A DNA stretch of 64,000 nucleotides from positions 1 to 64,000 of the forward strand of contig CAJNOJ010000046.1 in NCBI GenBank assembly GCA_905250025.1, read 5' to 3'. The translations under genes and the position numbers were made by a program. Positions 26,447 through 37,541 of this stretch are shown here, in pieces (the stretch's first letter is position 1; every line of letters begins with the position of its first letter). Below the pieces are notes generated by a model, which did not search any database, was not told the origin of the DNA, and saw only the letters and a list, made by a program, of their open reading frames with translations. This DNA is from Adineta ricciae (taxonomy: Eukaryota; Rotifera; Eurotatoria; Adinetida; Adinetidae).

Positions 26447-27458
26447 ATGGCAAAATTCTTCGCCTTGTTCACCAAATTAACTGTTTTAATAACATTACTT
26501 CATCAATCCAGTAACTTTATCAGTATTTTGTTATATAAATTCATGTTTCTTGAGTATAGTCGCATCAGAATCGCTACAACGATGTCGTCGCGAGTCCACC
26601 TGTATTCTCACACCTGAAGTTACTGAAGGTCCCTACTATTGGAACACAACACTCATGAGACAAAACATATTGTAATTTCTACAGTTTCATCTTCATCTCC
26701 GTTATCACATTTATCTCTTGCAGAGAAGACCGCGACGGAATTCCACTTCGTATTCAAATCCTGGTCAACGACGTCAACACCTGCACACCCATTGCTAACG
26801 CGGCTGTCACCATGTGGCACTGTGATGCAGGTGGCATCTACTCACATTACATCCAAGCCAGTCAAAACGTTCAAAATCCACAAAAAGACAATTCTACATT
26901 TCTTCGAGGTACCGTCCTTCTTGCTCTCTCACTCTTTTCATTTCAATCACCATGTTTAAACATGTAGGTATCCTGCTGACCGATGTGAATGGTCTTGTAA
27001 CATTTGACACGATCTATCCAGGATGGTACATTGGCAGATCAATTCATATCCATGTGAAAGTGCATCTTGGTGGAACTTATGTGAATGAATCGAGTTACTA
27101 TTCTGGTGCGAAGTATGTTCATACTGGTCAATTGTTTTTCAATGATTCGTTCAGTGATCTGGTGAATCAACAGGCACCGTACACCAATCACACAGGTAGT
27201 CGCACGTTGAACAGCCAGGATGGTATCTATGCATCGACAAATGGATATACATTGATGGCTGTTCAATACGTCAATTCAAATAACGGATTTAGTAGTGGTC
27301 TGACTACAGCAGTAACACTTGCAGTCCAAGGATTGTCTTCGGCAACTACGACCACAGTAGCCTCCACTACTGATGATAGTCAGGAATCTACAACTTCGGA
27401 TTCCTTAAGTAGTTCTTGCAATGGGCGCGCTGGCGGTCGTCCCTTTTGGCTATGGTAG
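26447..27458 (+). CDS. Secreted intradiol ring-cleavage dioxygenase, copy B (intact)
   Basis: Exons 26447-26510, 26560-26671, 26724-26908 and 26968-27458 sum to 852 bases in frame, giving 283 residues. Residues 1-24 form a signal peptide (hydrophobic stretch FFALFTKLTVLITLLH), so the enzyme is secreted or extracytoplasmic. The core opens CILTPEVTEGPYYW and NILEDRDGIPLRIQILV, continues with AAVTMWHCDAGGIYSHY, and reaches YPGWYIGRSIHIHVKV. The four expected Fe(III) ligands are present: Tyr98, Tyr141, His147 and His149. KYVHTGQLFF matches the usual HTGQLFF strand. A Ser/Thr-rich tail ends GRPFWLW. This layout (signal peptide, intradiol core, Ser/Thr tail) is that of fungal secreted intradiol dioxygenases. 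Among animals, spider mites are known to carry such genes by horizontal transfer. The three introns here argue against contamination. Substrate unknown. Confidence 0.92.
26629..27234 (+). repeat. Near-identical duplicated block, right copy
   Basis: The partner of 24381-24986, offset by 2248 bases with one mismatch. Flanking exon sequence differs at many codons. Confidence 0.95.
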
Positions 27459-28089
27459 AACAAATTCAAAGACATGTATGAACTGTGATGCTTATTACCA
27501 TTCTATACCTTTTGTGAATGATTTTTAAGCGTTTTAATTATCAATAAATCATGGCATTATACCAGAAAGCTATGCTTTAGGAACCACTAGGAGAAGTCAT
27601 TGGTTTTGCTTGTTGATTATGAATAGTTTATTACAGACTATGGCCATGCACTTTACAAAAACTGAATTAAACAAGGAATGGAAATGTTCAGAAATATTGC
27701 TAGGAATGAATGCTGGAGTAGGGAAAAGTCCATTGTGTTCAACTTCATTGCTTGGTCATTGATACTGACACTTCACGTTCTGAGCGTAATCACATCGATC
27801 AGCTTGAAAATTAAACCGAAGTGATACTGGACAACTTCGGCTCAATAACATGCCATACGGATTTGCACTAGCTCCTAAATTACATACACAAATGAAAAGT
27901 GTAGCTCAGGGAACTACTGCTATGATCAAAAGAAAAAACCTTCTTGAAAATGGATACATTCGAAATATTTTCCTTGAGCACAATTATATAAATCAACAAA
28001 ACGACCGTTTGATTGACATTGAAAATATTCTATCGGGGAGTAAAACAAAAATGATTACTTAGTTAATCAATGCAGTGGATTCAAAAGAA
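27459..28089. other. Convergent intergenic region
   Basis: Lies between the stops of dioxygenase copy B (+) and the EGF gene (-). An AATAAA at 27543-27548 probably ends the copy B transcript. An open frame of 70 codons at 27850 is not convincing as a gene. Confidence 0.5.
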
Positions 28090-29756
28090 CTACCAACCAG
28101 TTTCACAATATCGTCCAGTAAATCCGTTTTTACATAAACAACGGGTAGAATCTGATGTGCTGCCGTAGCACGTGCCACCATTGATACATTGAACACCGTT
28201 ACAATTGGGAACTGCAGCAACGGCTATTATAAGTGACTATATGTTGTGAAAACTACTCTTGTTGAACATTTTCACTTACTTGACATATGTTCACAGAATC
28301 GTCCAGCATACCCGATTGGACAAACGCAAATCTGAGAGCCGATTCTGCTACATACTCCACCATTTTGGCACGGACACAATAGTGTACGAGCAGTACTAGT
28401 TGTTACTGACAAAGAAACATAGTGTTGTGTTATCTTTCGACTAATTTTACTATTCAGATCTGAGCAGATGGTATCGACTTACTAGCTCTAGGTAAACATC
28501 GCGAACGAAAACTTCCATCTTGACAATAACATATGTATGACGCTTGTAAATCGTAACAAACACCTCCATACTGACCTAACCATCAGAATAACTCATTTTC
28601 AATACACATATTTGCAGGTTACTCACAAGGATTTGACGCGCATTCATTGATATCTGAAACATTTCCTCGATAACCGTAGTGATACAAAGCTTGCACGGTT
28701 GTTGACTTACTCATGTCACAAAAGACACCAGTATAACCTGGCTTACAAAGACAACGATAATTGTTAGCTGCTTGCAAACATCGTCCACCATTCATGCAAG
28801 ATCGACTATCATATGGATCGCACGTGAATGGCGACTTTATCGTTGTTCTCATTGTTGTTCTTGTGGTTGTCGTTGTTGTTGTTGTTGTTGTTGTTGTGAT
28901 GGCGGTAGTGAATATTCGAGCGGTGGAAGGTAAATATCCAAACACTAAAAAGAAGTGAGTAGTTTTCAGAGTTAGAAATTTTTCTTTCAATCTATTGAAG
29001 TAAAATATTTACTACGACATGATAAACCAAACTGCCCATTTGGACATAAACAAACAAACGGAATACTTGGCTCATTGAGTTGAAGACATTTGCCTGGATT
29101 GCACGGATTTTTCGAACATGGTGATGTTATTTGTTCTACAATCAAAGTAATAGACACATGTTATTTGCAAAATATTTCGGCTCAATACCATCGCACAATT
29201 TTCCAGTCCAAGTAGGTAAACAATTACAAAAATAACTAGCCAAACCTTCAATGCACAAACCATTGATACACGGATTAGAATAACAACCACTCCGAGTGAC
29301 TAAACACATGCCGATCAAATGGTTTCCAATGGATTATTAGAATTCGATCATTTCTTACCATTGCAGCTTGTCAGCGATATTGCATCGCCAGCACATCGAC
29401 ATAAATATCCATGAAGTAAACTTGGCACTGCTTCGCAAGTGCCTGACCCGCATGGATTTCTTGAGCATGGATCTACCAATGAATATTCATATATCATTGT
29501 TGACTTCCTCAAAAACAAAAAGTATCAACAAACTTTCACTTGGACATGGTAAGATTGTATTTGTACCACCTGGACATCGGCAAAAATAAGGCAATGCTGG
29601 ATTTTGTGTTTGAATACAAATACCCGATCCACAATTAACATTTTGACAAATATCTACAATTAAGATACCGGTACTTAATCTAATCAATTCAATGTAATTA
29701 CCTTCACCAGATACAAAATGTAGAAGAAGGAGAAAACAAACGTTGAGGTAAATCAT
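28090..29756 (-). CDS. Secreted EGF-repeat protein with Thr-rich linker
   Basis: A secreted protein of EGF-like modules. It starts with a signal peptide (MIYLNVCFLLLLHFVSG). Modules follow, mostly one per exon and joined in phase 1: DICQNVNCGSGIC..., DPCSRNPCGSGTC..., SGCYSNPCINGLC..., SPCSKNPCNPGKC..., then a Thr-rich linker, CDPYDSRSCMNGGRC..., NECASNPCQYGGVC..., CPCQNGGVCSRIGSQ... and CNGVQCINGGTC, ending RYCETGW. That makes about eight EGF units with the usual six-Cys spacing and a DIxEC-like calcium-binding start on one. No transmembrane segment or GPI signal is visible at the C-terminus. It resembles generic Notch/fibropellin-type repeat proteins and I cannot assign orthology. The linker is encoded by an ACA-type triplet repeat likely to vary in length between alleles. 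Confidence 0.88.
28871..28897. repeat. Triplet repeat (GTT/AAC) inside the EGF gene
   Basis: A run of GTT triplets on the plus strand, encoding poly-Thr on the minus strand. Confidence 0.85.
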
Positions 29757-30474
29757 TTTTTTCTTTTAACCGTTTGTCTTGCGACTACCAACGATGAATG
29801 CAATAGAATAGATCCGTGACAATCAGACATTTTCGAAAATAAGATCATCTCGTCTTTTTTTCTTTTATTCTCAAATTTCTCTAGTTCTTCACATACATTC
29901 GATGACGTTGTTTTTCGAAAGTGAGGTCATTTGATCACGTCGTCTGTCTCGTCATTTGTACAAAGAGACAAAAGCAGTCGTCTTCACTAACATATATATA
30001 TATATATACATTCTTTTAGACCTTGGGAAGAAGACGGACACAACACATACGTTAATCGGCTGAGAGGGTAATCTGAGCACGTTGATTGAACAAAGGCGCG
30101 ACATTTGATGAGAATGCATGAGTGAAACAAAAATCACTTGTTCTTCTTTTCGTGTCGAAGGACAGAACGAAACTTTTGATTTCTTTGTCTGAGTCGAGTC
30201 TATTAAACAAGTAATCGGTGTTTTCATATCGACGTCACTAAATTTAACTTTTATTTTAACGTATTCTTTCTATATAAATCTCATTCGACCGGCAAAAAGC
30301 TCTCATTCATGCACACACAAACACATACATCTTACATTAAAAGGATTCGCATTCTTTTATGACAGTATAAACACATGTGCGCGAAAGAATAAGAAGAAGA
30401 AGAGGAAAAAATGAAACGAAGAAAAGTTATTTAAAACCATTTGTTTCATTAATCGACATTGGAAAAAAGAAAAC
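29757..30474. other. Divergent intergenic region
   Basis: The shared upstream region of the EGF gene (-) and the 30475 gene (+). It contains a TA run near 29995-30008 and purine-rich tracts near 30390-30420. No gene seen. Confidence 0.5.
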
Positions 30475-32502
30475 ATGAGTTACGGATCAAATCTCTTAGC
30501 AGAATATCCAGCATCATACAATCAAACAGTATTACCCAATATTGAGTCAAATACACGTGCAGCTTTTGCAAATTCCTACCAAACAGAGAATTCCTATCGA
30601 AATAATGATTTGAGGTCCAGCCAGGAAAGAATGACGCATCAACGATCGTCCATTTCTCAAAGTTCTTCAATAGCGAATTCACGAAAACCAGCTCCGCCCA
30701 ATCAACCTGTTCCTTCACTGAATGAAATGCCTGAGTATGAAGAAAGTCTCGGCACAGCATCAAGCGTAGCTCGTTCAATCAATAAATTTCCTAATGTTCA
30801 ACAGAATCATCAACTATATACAAATAATACCGATCCAAATCCATCATCTCAATCGAATCAACCTACATTACAAACGAAAACGCCAAAACAATCAACATTA
30901 CGTACTCAACCTATTAAAGATGTAAATAGAAAACCGACAAAGAATGAGGCTTATGAGGATGAAAGAGCAAATCTATCGGTGCCTGTTGACGGATGGGTAA
31001 ATGATGCAAAGAAGAAATCAGTAGCAGACGGCAAATCAACTAAACAAGCTTGGGCAGTGAAAACTGAACATACGGGCCCAACCCAATCTGATAAATCCAT
31101 ACGTTCAAAACCGATCGAAAACAAAGTCAATCGAAATAAATCGAAATCATTCACTCAGCCAATTAGTCGGGACAAGACCTATGAAATTCAAAACGATCCA
31201 TATTTTGACGAAATCGACCGTGAAGATTCATCCCCACATCAGCCAACACCAACTAAACCATATCGTAAGTTATTCATTTACGAAATATTTGCACTTATTC
31301 GAAATTTCGCTATCAAGATCAACAAAGTCCAACAAATCCGAAAACATCTTTATATGAATCACCATCTTCAAAACGTTTACCAGGCGTCACGACAGCAAAA
31401 TCTTGGAAACGACCAGATCAAACACAAGTAGTCAACTTCGATATGGTTCTCTCCAATGTGTACTTTCCTTCGTTTAGTTCTCAATGGATTCACCACATTT
31501 CGATTATACTCAAAGTGAATTAAGTGATCGCGACAATCTTCACAAGAATGCAGATGAACGTTTTCGTGAAGCTCTGCAAAAGTTACGTTCTGATCGTGCT
31601 AAGCAACAAAAAGAATTAGTAAAAACAAACAACATGTCTCTTTGACATTTCACTCCTTACAAAACATATTTTCTCCTAGAGTGAAACAACAGCAAAACGC
31701 CTCCAGTACGGTGATTATATTCGTCATTCGACCCGGGATGAATTACTTCAAAGTGTGGTGAAATCGCCATCGTCGACCGGTTTTCTCGAATTGCGAAAAG
31801 GAAATTTATTATCGATCTTCAAAGAAGAAAAAGTTGAGCAGTCGAGTCGATGAAACCTGAATATTTTCTTTGTATGAATAGAAAGAACTCTACGATCAAT
31901 CACGGTCGTATGCCGAGCGCGTCCGCTATCGAAATTATGATAAATGGCAAGAAAATGAAATCGCTAAATCTCTTCAGCAAAACGCTCTTCACAAAGATGC
32001 TTCTCAAGTTACTTTCAATCATTTTCCTTTTCTCTTCAAACTCCTCTCTGTATTTATCTAGGAATCCGAATCAAGTAATCTAACTCCTCGTCAAAAAATG
32101 AAAAATGGTAGAACAAAATCTATTGATCGTTCGCTGCAACGACACCAATCAGAAATAACAACACAAACCAAACAAAAAGATGCTCGCGACGTTAATCAAA
32201 TAAAAACAAGCGAAAGAGTTCGAAATGCGCTCCGCACTCGTCGATCGGATGATGACTATGAAAATCTTGTTGATTTCAATGCCAATCGAAAGAAAACCGA
32301 TCCCGAACGAAAGAAGAAAAAAGTGAGCTATGCAAAATATGATTCCGTTGGACGAGAAACAAGTGGCATAGAAGATAATGACGATGATTTTCCTAATCGA
32401 ACACCACGGATAATGCAGTTAAAACTGCGACAAGTTACCAGCAATTTATACACGTTGGAAGAAGAAAAATCACTGGGCGATCTTCGTCAACGAAAACGTT
32501 AA
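30475..32502 (+). CDS. Low-complexity protein of unknown function, possibly ciliary
   Basis: I do not recognise this protein with confidence. The first exon (30475-31264) is a long Ser/Asn/Gln-rich disordered region beginning MSYGSNLLAEYPASYNQTV. Later exons (from 31318, 31478 and about 31680 to the last from about 32062 to 32502) join in frame. They carry charged helical segments: NADERFREALQKLRSDRAKQ, RLQYGDYIRHSTRDELLQS, LYDQSRSYAERVRYRNYDKW, then a Lys/Arg-rich end and IMQLKLRQVTSNLYTLEEEK. There is no signal peptide or membrane span. The pattern of short basic helices in disordered sequence is common in centriole and axoneme proteins, and the next gene on the same strand has a similar character. 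This is a weak inference. AATAAA signals follow the stop at about 32580. Confidence 0.75.
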
Positions 32503-33054
32503 AATATGCATCTCTCATCGTTTTTTAATGACCAATTAGTGAATCCCGAACGCATAAGTTCATGTTTTTTCTATCTGTGAATAAATAATACATAAAAATT
32601 CTCATTTTCATTCAACAACAAAGAGTAAAGAGAAGTTTTTTTTTTCTTTCTCGACAAGTTTTTTTACGTCGCTATGATGACTTTTTTTCCAGATCAATAT
32701 AATTTAAATTTTAACGTTATTTGTCGATCGTTCTGTTTGATTGTTGTTGTCGTACACCTTCGCTGTCCTTCTTCTTCTCAACGCTTGTTCGAAATAAAAA
32801 CTACTTATTGATCAAGGCAAGAGAAAGATCAAGTTCAGTTTTTTTTGCCAAACAAGAGTAGATGATTATTGAATTAGACATTTCATCTACTCGATATAAC
32901 TCACCACTTTTTCTTCTTCTCATTTCAAAATCCAATTAGAAACGAAAACAACTGAAGAGAGCACGAGACATTTCATTGCGTTGACAAAGTAAACATTCAA
33001 ACTACACGAGAGTCATGTTTAAGTGCCTATATAATGTTGTAGAGACACGCAGAA
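32503..33054. other. Intergenic region
   Basis: About 550 bases of AT-rich sequence with T-rich tracts between two same-strand genes. Nothing else identifiable. Confidence 0.5.
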
Positions 33055-35527
33055 ATGAATGCACTCGAATCCGAGTACTCATTTTTGGCACCAACATGGA
33101 AGTTACCGCCTGTTGCAACTCCGTCTATATATTCGCGAATCCATGGTAGTGCATTTCTATCGCATGAACCAACTTACGATCTAGATTGGGTTCGTGTGTA
33201 TTTACAACGATGTTCGAAAACCTTTGCAATTCAATTTTTTTAGATCCTCTGGAAAAATACATTGTACAATTCACGACCAATTCCATCGTATCTCCTTTCA
33301 TCGCGATCTAATTACGACTATACCATGCCAACGAATCAACAACGACCTACACTTCCTGCTGTTTCTTCTTCCCAAGCAGAAGAAGAACAACAACAACGGT
33401 ATTATCATCAAGTAGCCAATGCACGTCCGAAATTATCCCAATCATTCCAATATCAACCACCAAATAATGCCTCTCAACATAAACCCAATCTTAATGAATC
33501 TCAAACTTTCGAAACGAATGCAAATCGGGAATTGACTTATTCCACGCCCGCTCCAAGTAATCGTACGCAAGCATCAACACAAAAACGCCGTGTACAGATA
33601 ACTGATCGGAATAATTATCAACCGCCATCCACAGCCATTAACAATCATACATCTGGGAGAAATAGTTATAATTCTAATCACAGTCAAACAAAATCGAAAT
33701 CATCTGGAACGAATCAAGAGAATCGTTTTGGCTATACTGGAAATAATTTTAATATTCATGAGTATCTGTACGGTTTATCGGCACCTGATCCGGGTTAGTG
33801 GAAAGAATTGTTAATTATTCAAGAGAAGCCTCTGCAAACTTTTGTTTATTTCAGGTAGCTACGTCGATGCTTTTCGACAGCATCAACGTCGTTTGCAAGA
33901 CGAAAAATCAACTCGGAGATACATTTTGAAGGACTACAGAAACTTCGTTCAAAATGGCGGTTTTGGTCCGATGTTCGGAAATACGGACCATCGAACATTC
34001 ACAGAAAAAGTTCTTATTTAGATTACACTCTTCATCAAACTTCGTTTACTTGTGATTAGGTAAACAAACAGGACCGAAGAAATGTCTATTCAAAAGCTGT
34101 TCGAGAAACTAATCATAACAAAATCGAAACTCAAAGGCAATTACAAACTAGTTACTCTCAACAACGAAACCCAACTTCATCGACACCACGATACCAACGG
34201 GTAAGAACGAGTCAATAGTCTTCAACTTTTCAACTAACTTGATATGAATTGACAAATCATTCTTTATCTTATACATATGAATATATACACTCGTACACTT
34301 TTTGCAGCACGATGCCACTAAATCTTACTTTTCGTCTATGCGAGAGGTGAGAGACTTTGAACGTCAAATCAGACGTGAACACAATAAAACATGCAAATGC
34401 TCTTTGCACAAAAAATTCGCCTATACGAATGCTTAATGTACACATAGACTCAGACTGCCAACTGATGTAAATCGTTTTTAATCGTGTTCTGACTTTTGCA
34501 ACTATAACTCATCTACCTGCTTTTTTAGTATGTCTAACCTGTGTGTTTGCAGTGATTGTGATGGATTCGAATGATGATATTCTATATTTCTAGGCGAGAG
34601 AGTATGCCGACAAAATCGAAAAGCCTCAACATACGAAACCATTGGTGCGTTTGCGTGACCCTATCTCCGGCAATATTATTATTCCTGATGCTTTACATGA
34701 ACCTCGTCAAAACCTAATCACTTAACCTATACATTTATCCTCTATTTTGCTTTGTGTGTCAGAAGTTCCTTTCTCTATTATTTGTACATATCTTTCGAGA
34801 ATTAACGCACTGCAGTTTGTGAAGTACCTGCTTATGTTTGATCTGTATATCTATTGCTCTTGATTGAAGTGCCGTAATTTGAAAAGGAAAACTTGTGCTT
34901 CGAAGACTTCCACCAAACAAATAATTGTGGAAAAGAACGATAAATGCTATCATTATACTGTTAAACCAACCTCTCTGAATAAGCATAAACCAATTAATGA
35001 TAAAATATCTTATTTTAACTAAACATTTTCGATCGAAATTGCATGATCTATTCATTTCAATTTCATAGGTTGATACCAAACTATCCTCTGAACCATCTAT
35101 CATTTTACCAATAATCACACCGCTGTCAAGCAATGAGCGTCCGACGAATTTAAGTGATTTCTTACCTGCAGAGTTCGATATTAATCAAACAAGACGTGTT
35201 TCATCTTCGAAAACGGTCCCACCGCCAAAACGTCATGTTCGTTTTCATCCTCATGAATTCGTTCGACGTCGGTCAAGTACATTCACTGAATTTCCTTCCT
35301 CGTTGGAATCTGCGCAGAGACAGAACGTTGAACATTTTCAAAAATCTTCCAGTCTTTCAGCACTCACGAATCGCAAACAAATAAAAAAACAACGAATGGA
35401 CTCAAACACAACGAATCTAAATAAGAATGTGGAACTTCAGCCATCTTCAATTCCTCGAACATCTTCCCGGAAATTTCAACTCGAAAATTTCGACTTTAAA
35501 CTCAACGTCGCTCCTCATCATGTCTAG
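33055..35527 (+). CDS. Probable ciliary protein, JHY-like pattern
   Basis: Exons starting at 33055 (MNALESEYSFLAPTW) join a long disordered exon (33244-about 33796) and then several short ones. The conserved-looking part is YVDAFRQHQRRLQDEKSTRR, YILKDYRNFVQNGGFGPMFG and, further on, MREAREYADKIEKPQ. The motifs YxxLKxY...GGxGP and xEYAxxI resemble the C-terminal region of JHY, a protein needed for ependymal cilia; I hold this at low confidence. Two ends are possible. If the donor at 34645 is used, the last exon is 35069-35527 (VDTKLSSEPSIILP onward, ending NVAPHHV). If the intron is retained, a short tail (VRLRDPISGNIIIPDALHE...) stops at 34725. Both sequences look coding. A poly(A) hexamer is at 35544-35549. 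Confidence 0.72.
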
Positions 35528-35543
35528 CATGATTCATCTTATC

Positions 35544-35549
35544 AATAAA
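35544..35549 (+). terminator. Poly(A) signal AATAAA
   Basis: A hexamer 17 bases after the stop of the upstream gene and 45 bases before the next splice acceptor. The order of poly(A) signal, pyrimidine tract and acceptor is that of an operon-type gap resolved by trans-splicing. Confidence 0.6.
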
Positions 35550-35562
35550 AAGAAACAATTAT

Positions 35563-35594
35563 CTACTTTTCTCTTCTCTTCTTTTTTTTGTTAG
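35563..35594 (+). promoter_or_regulatory. Putative trans-splice acceptor before the fRMsr gene
   Basis: A long pyrimidine tract ending TTTTTTTTGTTAG, 42 bases upstream of the fRMsr start codon. There is no room for an upstream exon of the same gene, since the previous stop is only 110 bases before the start. Rotifers are known to add a spliced leader; the use of this site is inferred. Confidence 0.5.
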
Positions 35595-35636
35595 ATAAAA
35601 GAACGCGTGCTAAGGTCATTCGAAGTATCATAAAAC

Positions 35637-36251
35637 ATGCCGGAGAGTCTCGAGCATATTGACAAAAATGCATCAAAAGAGCAGAAATACAAACAGGTTC
35701 TTGCTGAAATCAAAAGTTTAGTTCAATATGAAAAGGATTTGATTGCGAATCTTGCGAACATCAGCGCAATACTCAAAGAAATCTTCGCATTTTGGTGGGT
35801 CGGATTCTATCTAGTTAAAGATAATCAACTGATCCTTGGCCCATTTCAAGTAAAAATCTTAGGATGAAAAAATTGGTGCTAAGAAAATCTCTTTTTTTCA
35901 AAGGGTCCATTAGCATGTACAAGGATTCAAATGAACAAAGGTGTTTGCGGCGCAAGCTGGGCTCAACAACGGACTATTTTAGTACCGAATGTTCATCAAT
36001 TCCCGGGCCATATCGGTATGAGTAAAGTTACTTTTACTAATTAAACTGAGTTTATTCTTTTTTTAGCTTGTTCGTCAGCTTCCTTGTCGGAAATTGTTGT
36101 CCCAATTATTCGCCGAGCATCGTCGAACGATGAACAAGGACAAGTGTTAGGTGTACTAGATGTTGACAGCGAATTTGAAAATCATTTCGATGAAATCGAT
36201 CAACGTTATCTCGAACAATTGGTTCGCGAGTCCATTGAACCCTGCTTTTGA
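35637..36251 (+). CDS. Free methionine-(R)-sulfoxide reductase (GAF domain)
   Basis: Reduces the R form of free methionine sulfoxide and so repairs oxidised methionine in the cytosol, using thioredoxin-type reductant. Three exons (35637-35849, 35904-36015, 36067-36251) sum to 510 bases in frame, giving 169 residues, the usual size for fRMsr. The single GAF domain shows WWVGFYLV, LILGPFQGPLACTRI, NKGVCGASW, FPGHIACSSASLSEIVVPI and GVLDVDSEFENHFDEID. Cys76, Cys86 and Cys110 have the same 10 and 24 spacing as the three redox cysteines of the E. coli and yeast enzymes, so activity is expected. fRMsr is known mainly from bacteria, yeasts and protists and is absent from most animals. Introns and the animal neighbours show it is part of this genome. 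It has no signal peptide. Confidence 0.94.
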
Positions 36252-37541
36252 TTCGTAGGAGGAAAAGAATCAATAGAATTCTTTCGTTTTGTTTGTAAAC
36301 AATTGCCGTTTCATTAATCGTAATTATCCATGCCTATTTGACATGTTCTAGACTATGTGTTTCAATACAAAAAGCAAAAGCTCTTGTCCTTGAATAAATT
36401 AACGAATATAATAGAAAAAAAATTATTTTTCTTCCGTTTCTCTTTCGATTGCCGAGAGGAATGTGTGATGTGAGAACACATCTAGCATTTAAAAGAGATC
36501 CTGTGTTCATTAAGAGAACATTTTTCCGGATGCTTCAGCATTCGATATAGTTTAATTAACAAGCAAGAATATCCATAAGCGAAAGAATGACTAACCGTAG
36601 TCGGACGTGATTACATTTCGATTTCAGGATCCCGTGCGCCAAACTTGTTATAACTACGATCATCTCGTGGATGAAAATGAAAGTAATTCGATCGGTAATC
36701 GGCTCGTTGTTATGCTTTGACCTTCGATGGTTTTTTTTCTTATCGAGATATTGTTAATAAACTTACGAGAAATGCACACACGGAAAGAATTGATTTTTAC
36801 AAATCGGTAGTCGATATGACACGAGCAGAGATGTATTATTTACACTTATTCTTTCTTCTTCTTCTTCTCATTATTCTATTACTTTGATTAAAGTTAGAAA
36901 AAAGAAAAGAAAGAGATCGATCTCAAAAACTATTTTGTGATTTTTCTCTTTTCTCTCCTGCGCTCCTTCTTTTCTCAATATTATTCCGAGTCAATCGTTT
37001 GCTTTAATACGGTAACGACAACACGTAGAATAATAAAACAGTCCATCATGGATTCTGATTTTCTTCCATAATTGATCAAGTATGTCGTTTTCCTATGCAC
37101 ATCATCAATTCAGTATTTTTCTTTACAGTCAACTAAAAACGATCTTTTGATTGACAGGAAATAAGGTAGGCTTATTGCATTTGCTGATGTTAGTTTACAA
37201 GGGAAAGCAGGTTTGTGTAGACGTCAATAGAAATTAGTACTTGTGACAAATGACGATGTCTATAGCAATTCTTTACATACATATAAACATATATATATAT
37301 ATAGAGAGAGAGGGAATAAAGCTGGAAGCTATTCATACTAACACATTAAAATAGGAAATCGACCTTCTCTGCAACTTCTAATCTAAACGATCCGTTGATA
37401 TTATTTTTTCCTTCCACTTGAGTTAATTTCATTTTTTCAATCATATACACATCAATCGCCCGTTGTGTTATATAAATAAGGTCGCTGGAATTCATCCTAT
37501 TTGAAGACATAACTTGTTTTCTTCATTCTTTAGTTTTACAA
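36252..37541. other. Intergenic region
   Basis: About 1.3 kb between the fRMsr stop and the C1q gene. An AATAAA near 36392 probably ends the fRMsr transcript. There are TA/GA runs at 37285-37310. No coding frame is supported. Confidence 0.5.

Noticed and set aside
27850-28062. 70-codon open frame beginning MPYGFALAPK, faintly like a reverse-transcriptase MPFG motif
   Set aside because: Only the first few residues recall that motif. Nothing after them fits a polymerase, and no partner domain or repeat end is nearby. Not called as an element.
32503-33054. Treating the genes at 30475 and 33055 as one gene
   Set aside because: The first ends in a clear stop with poly(A) signals about 80 bases later, and the second has its own Met.
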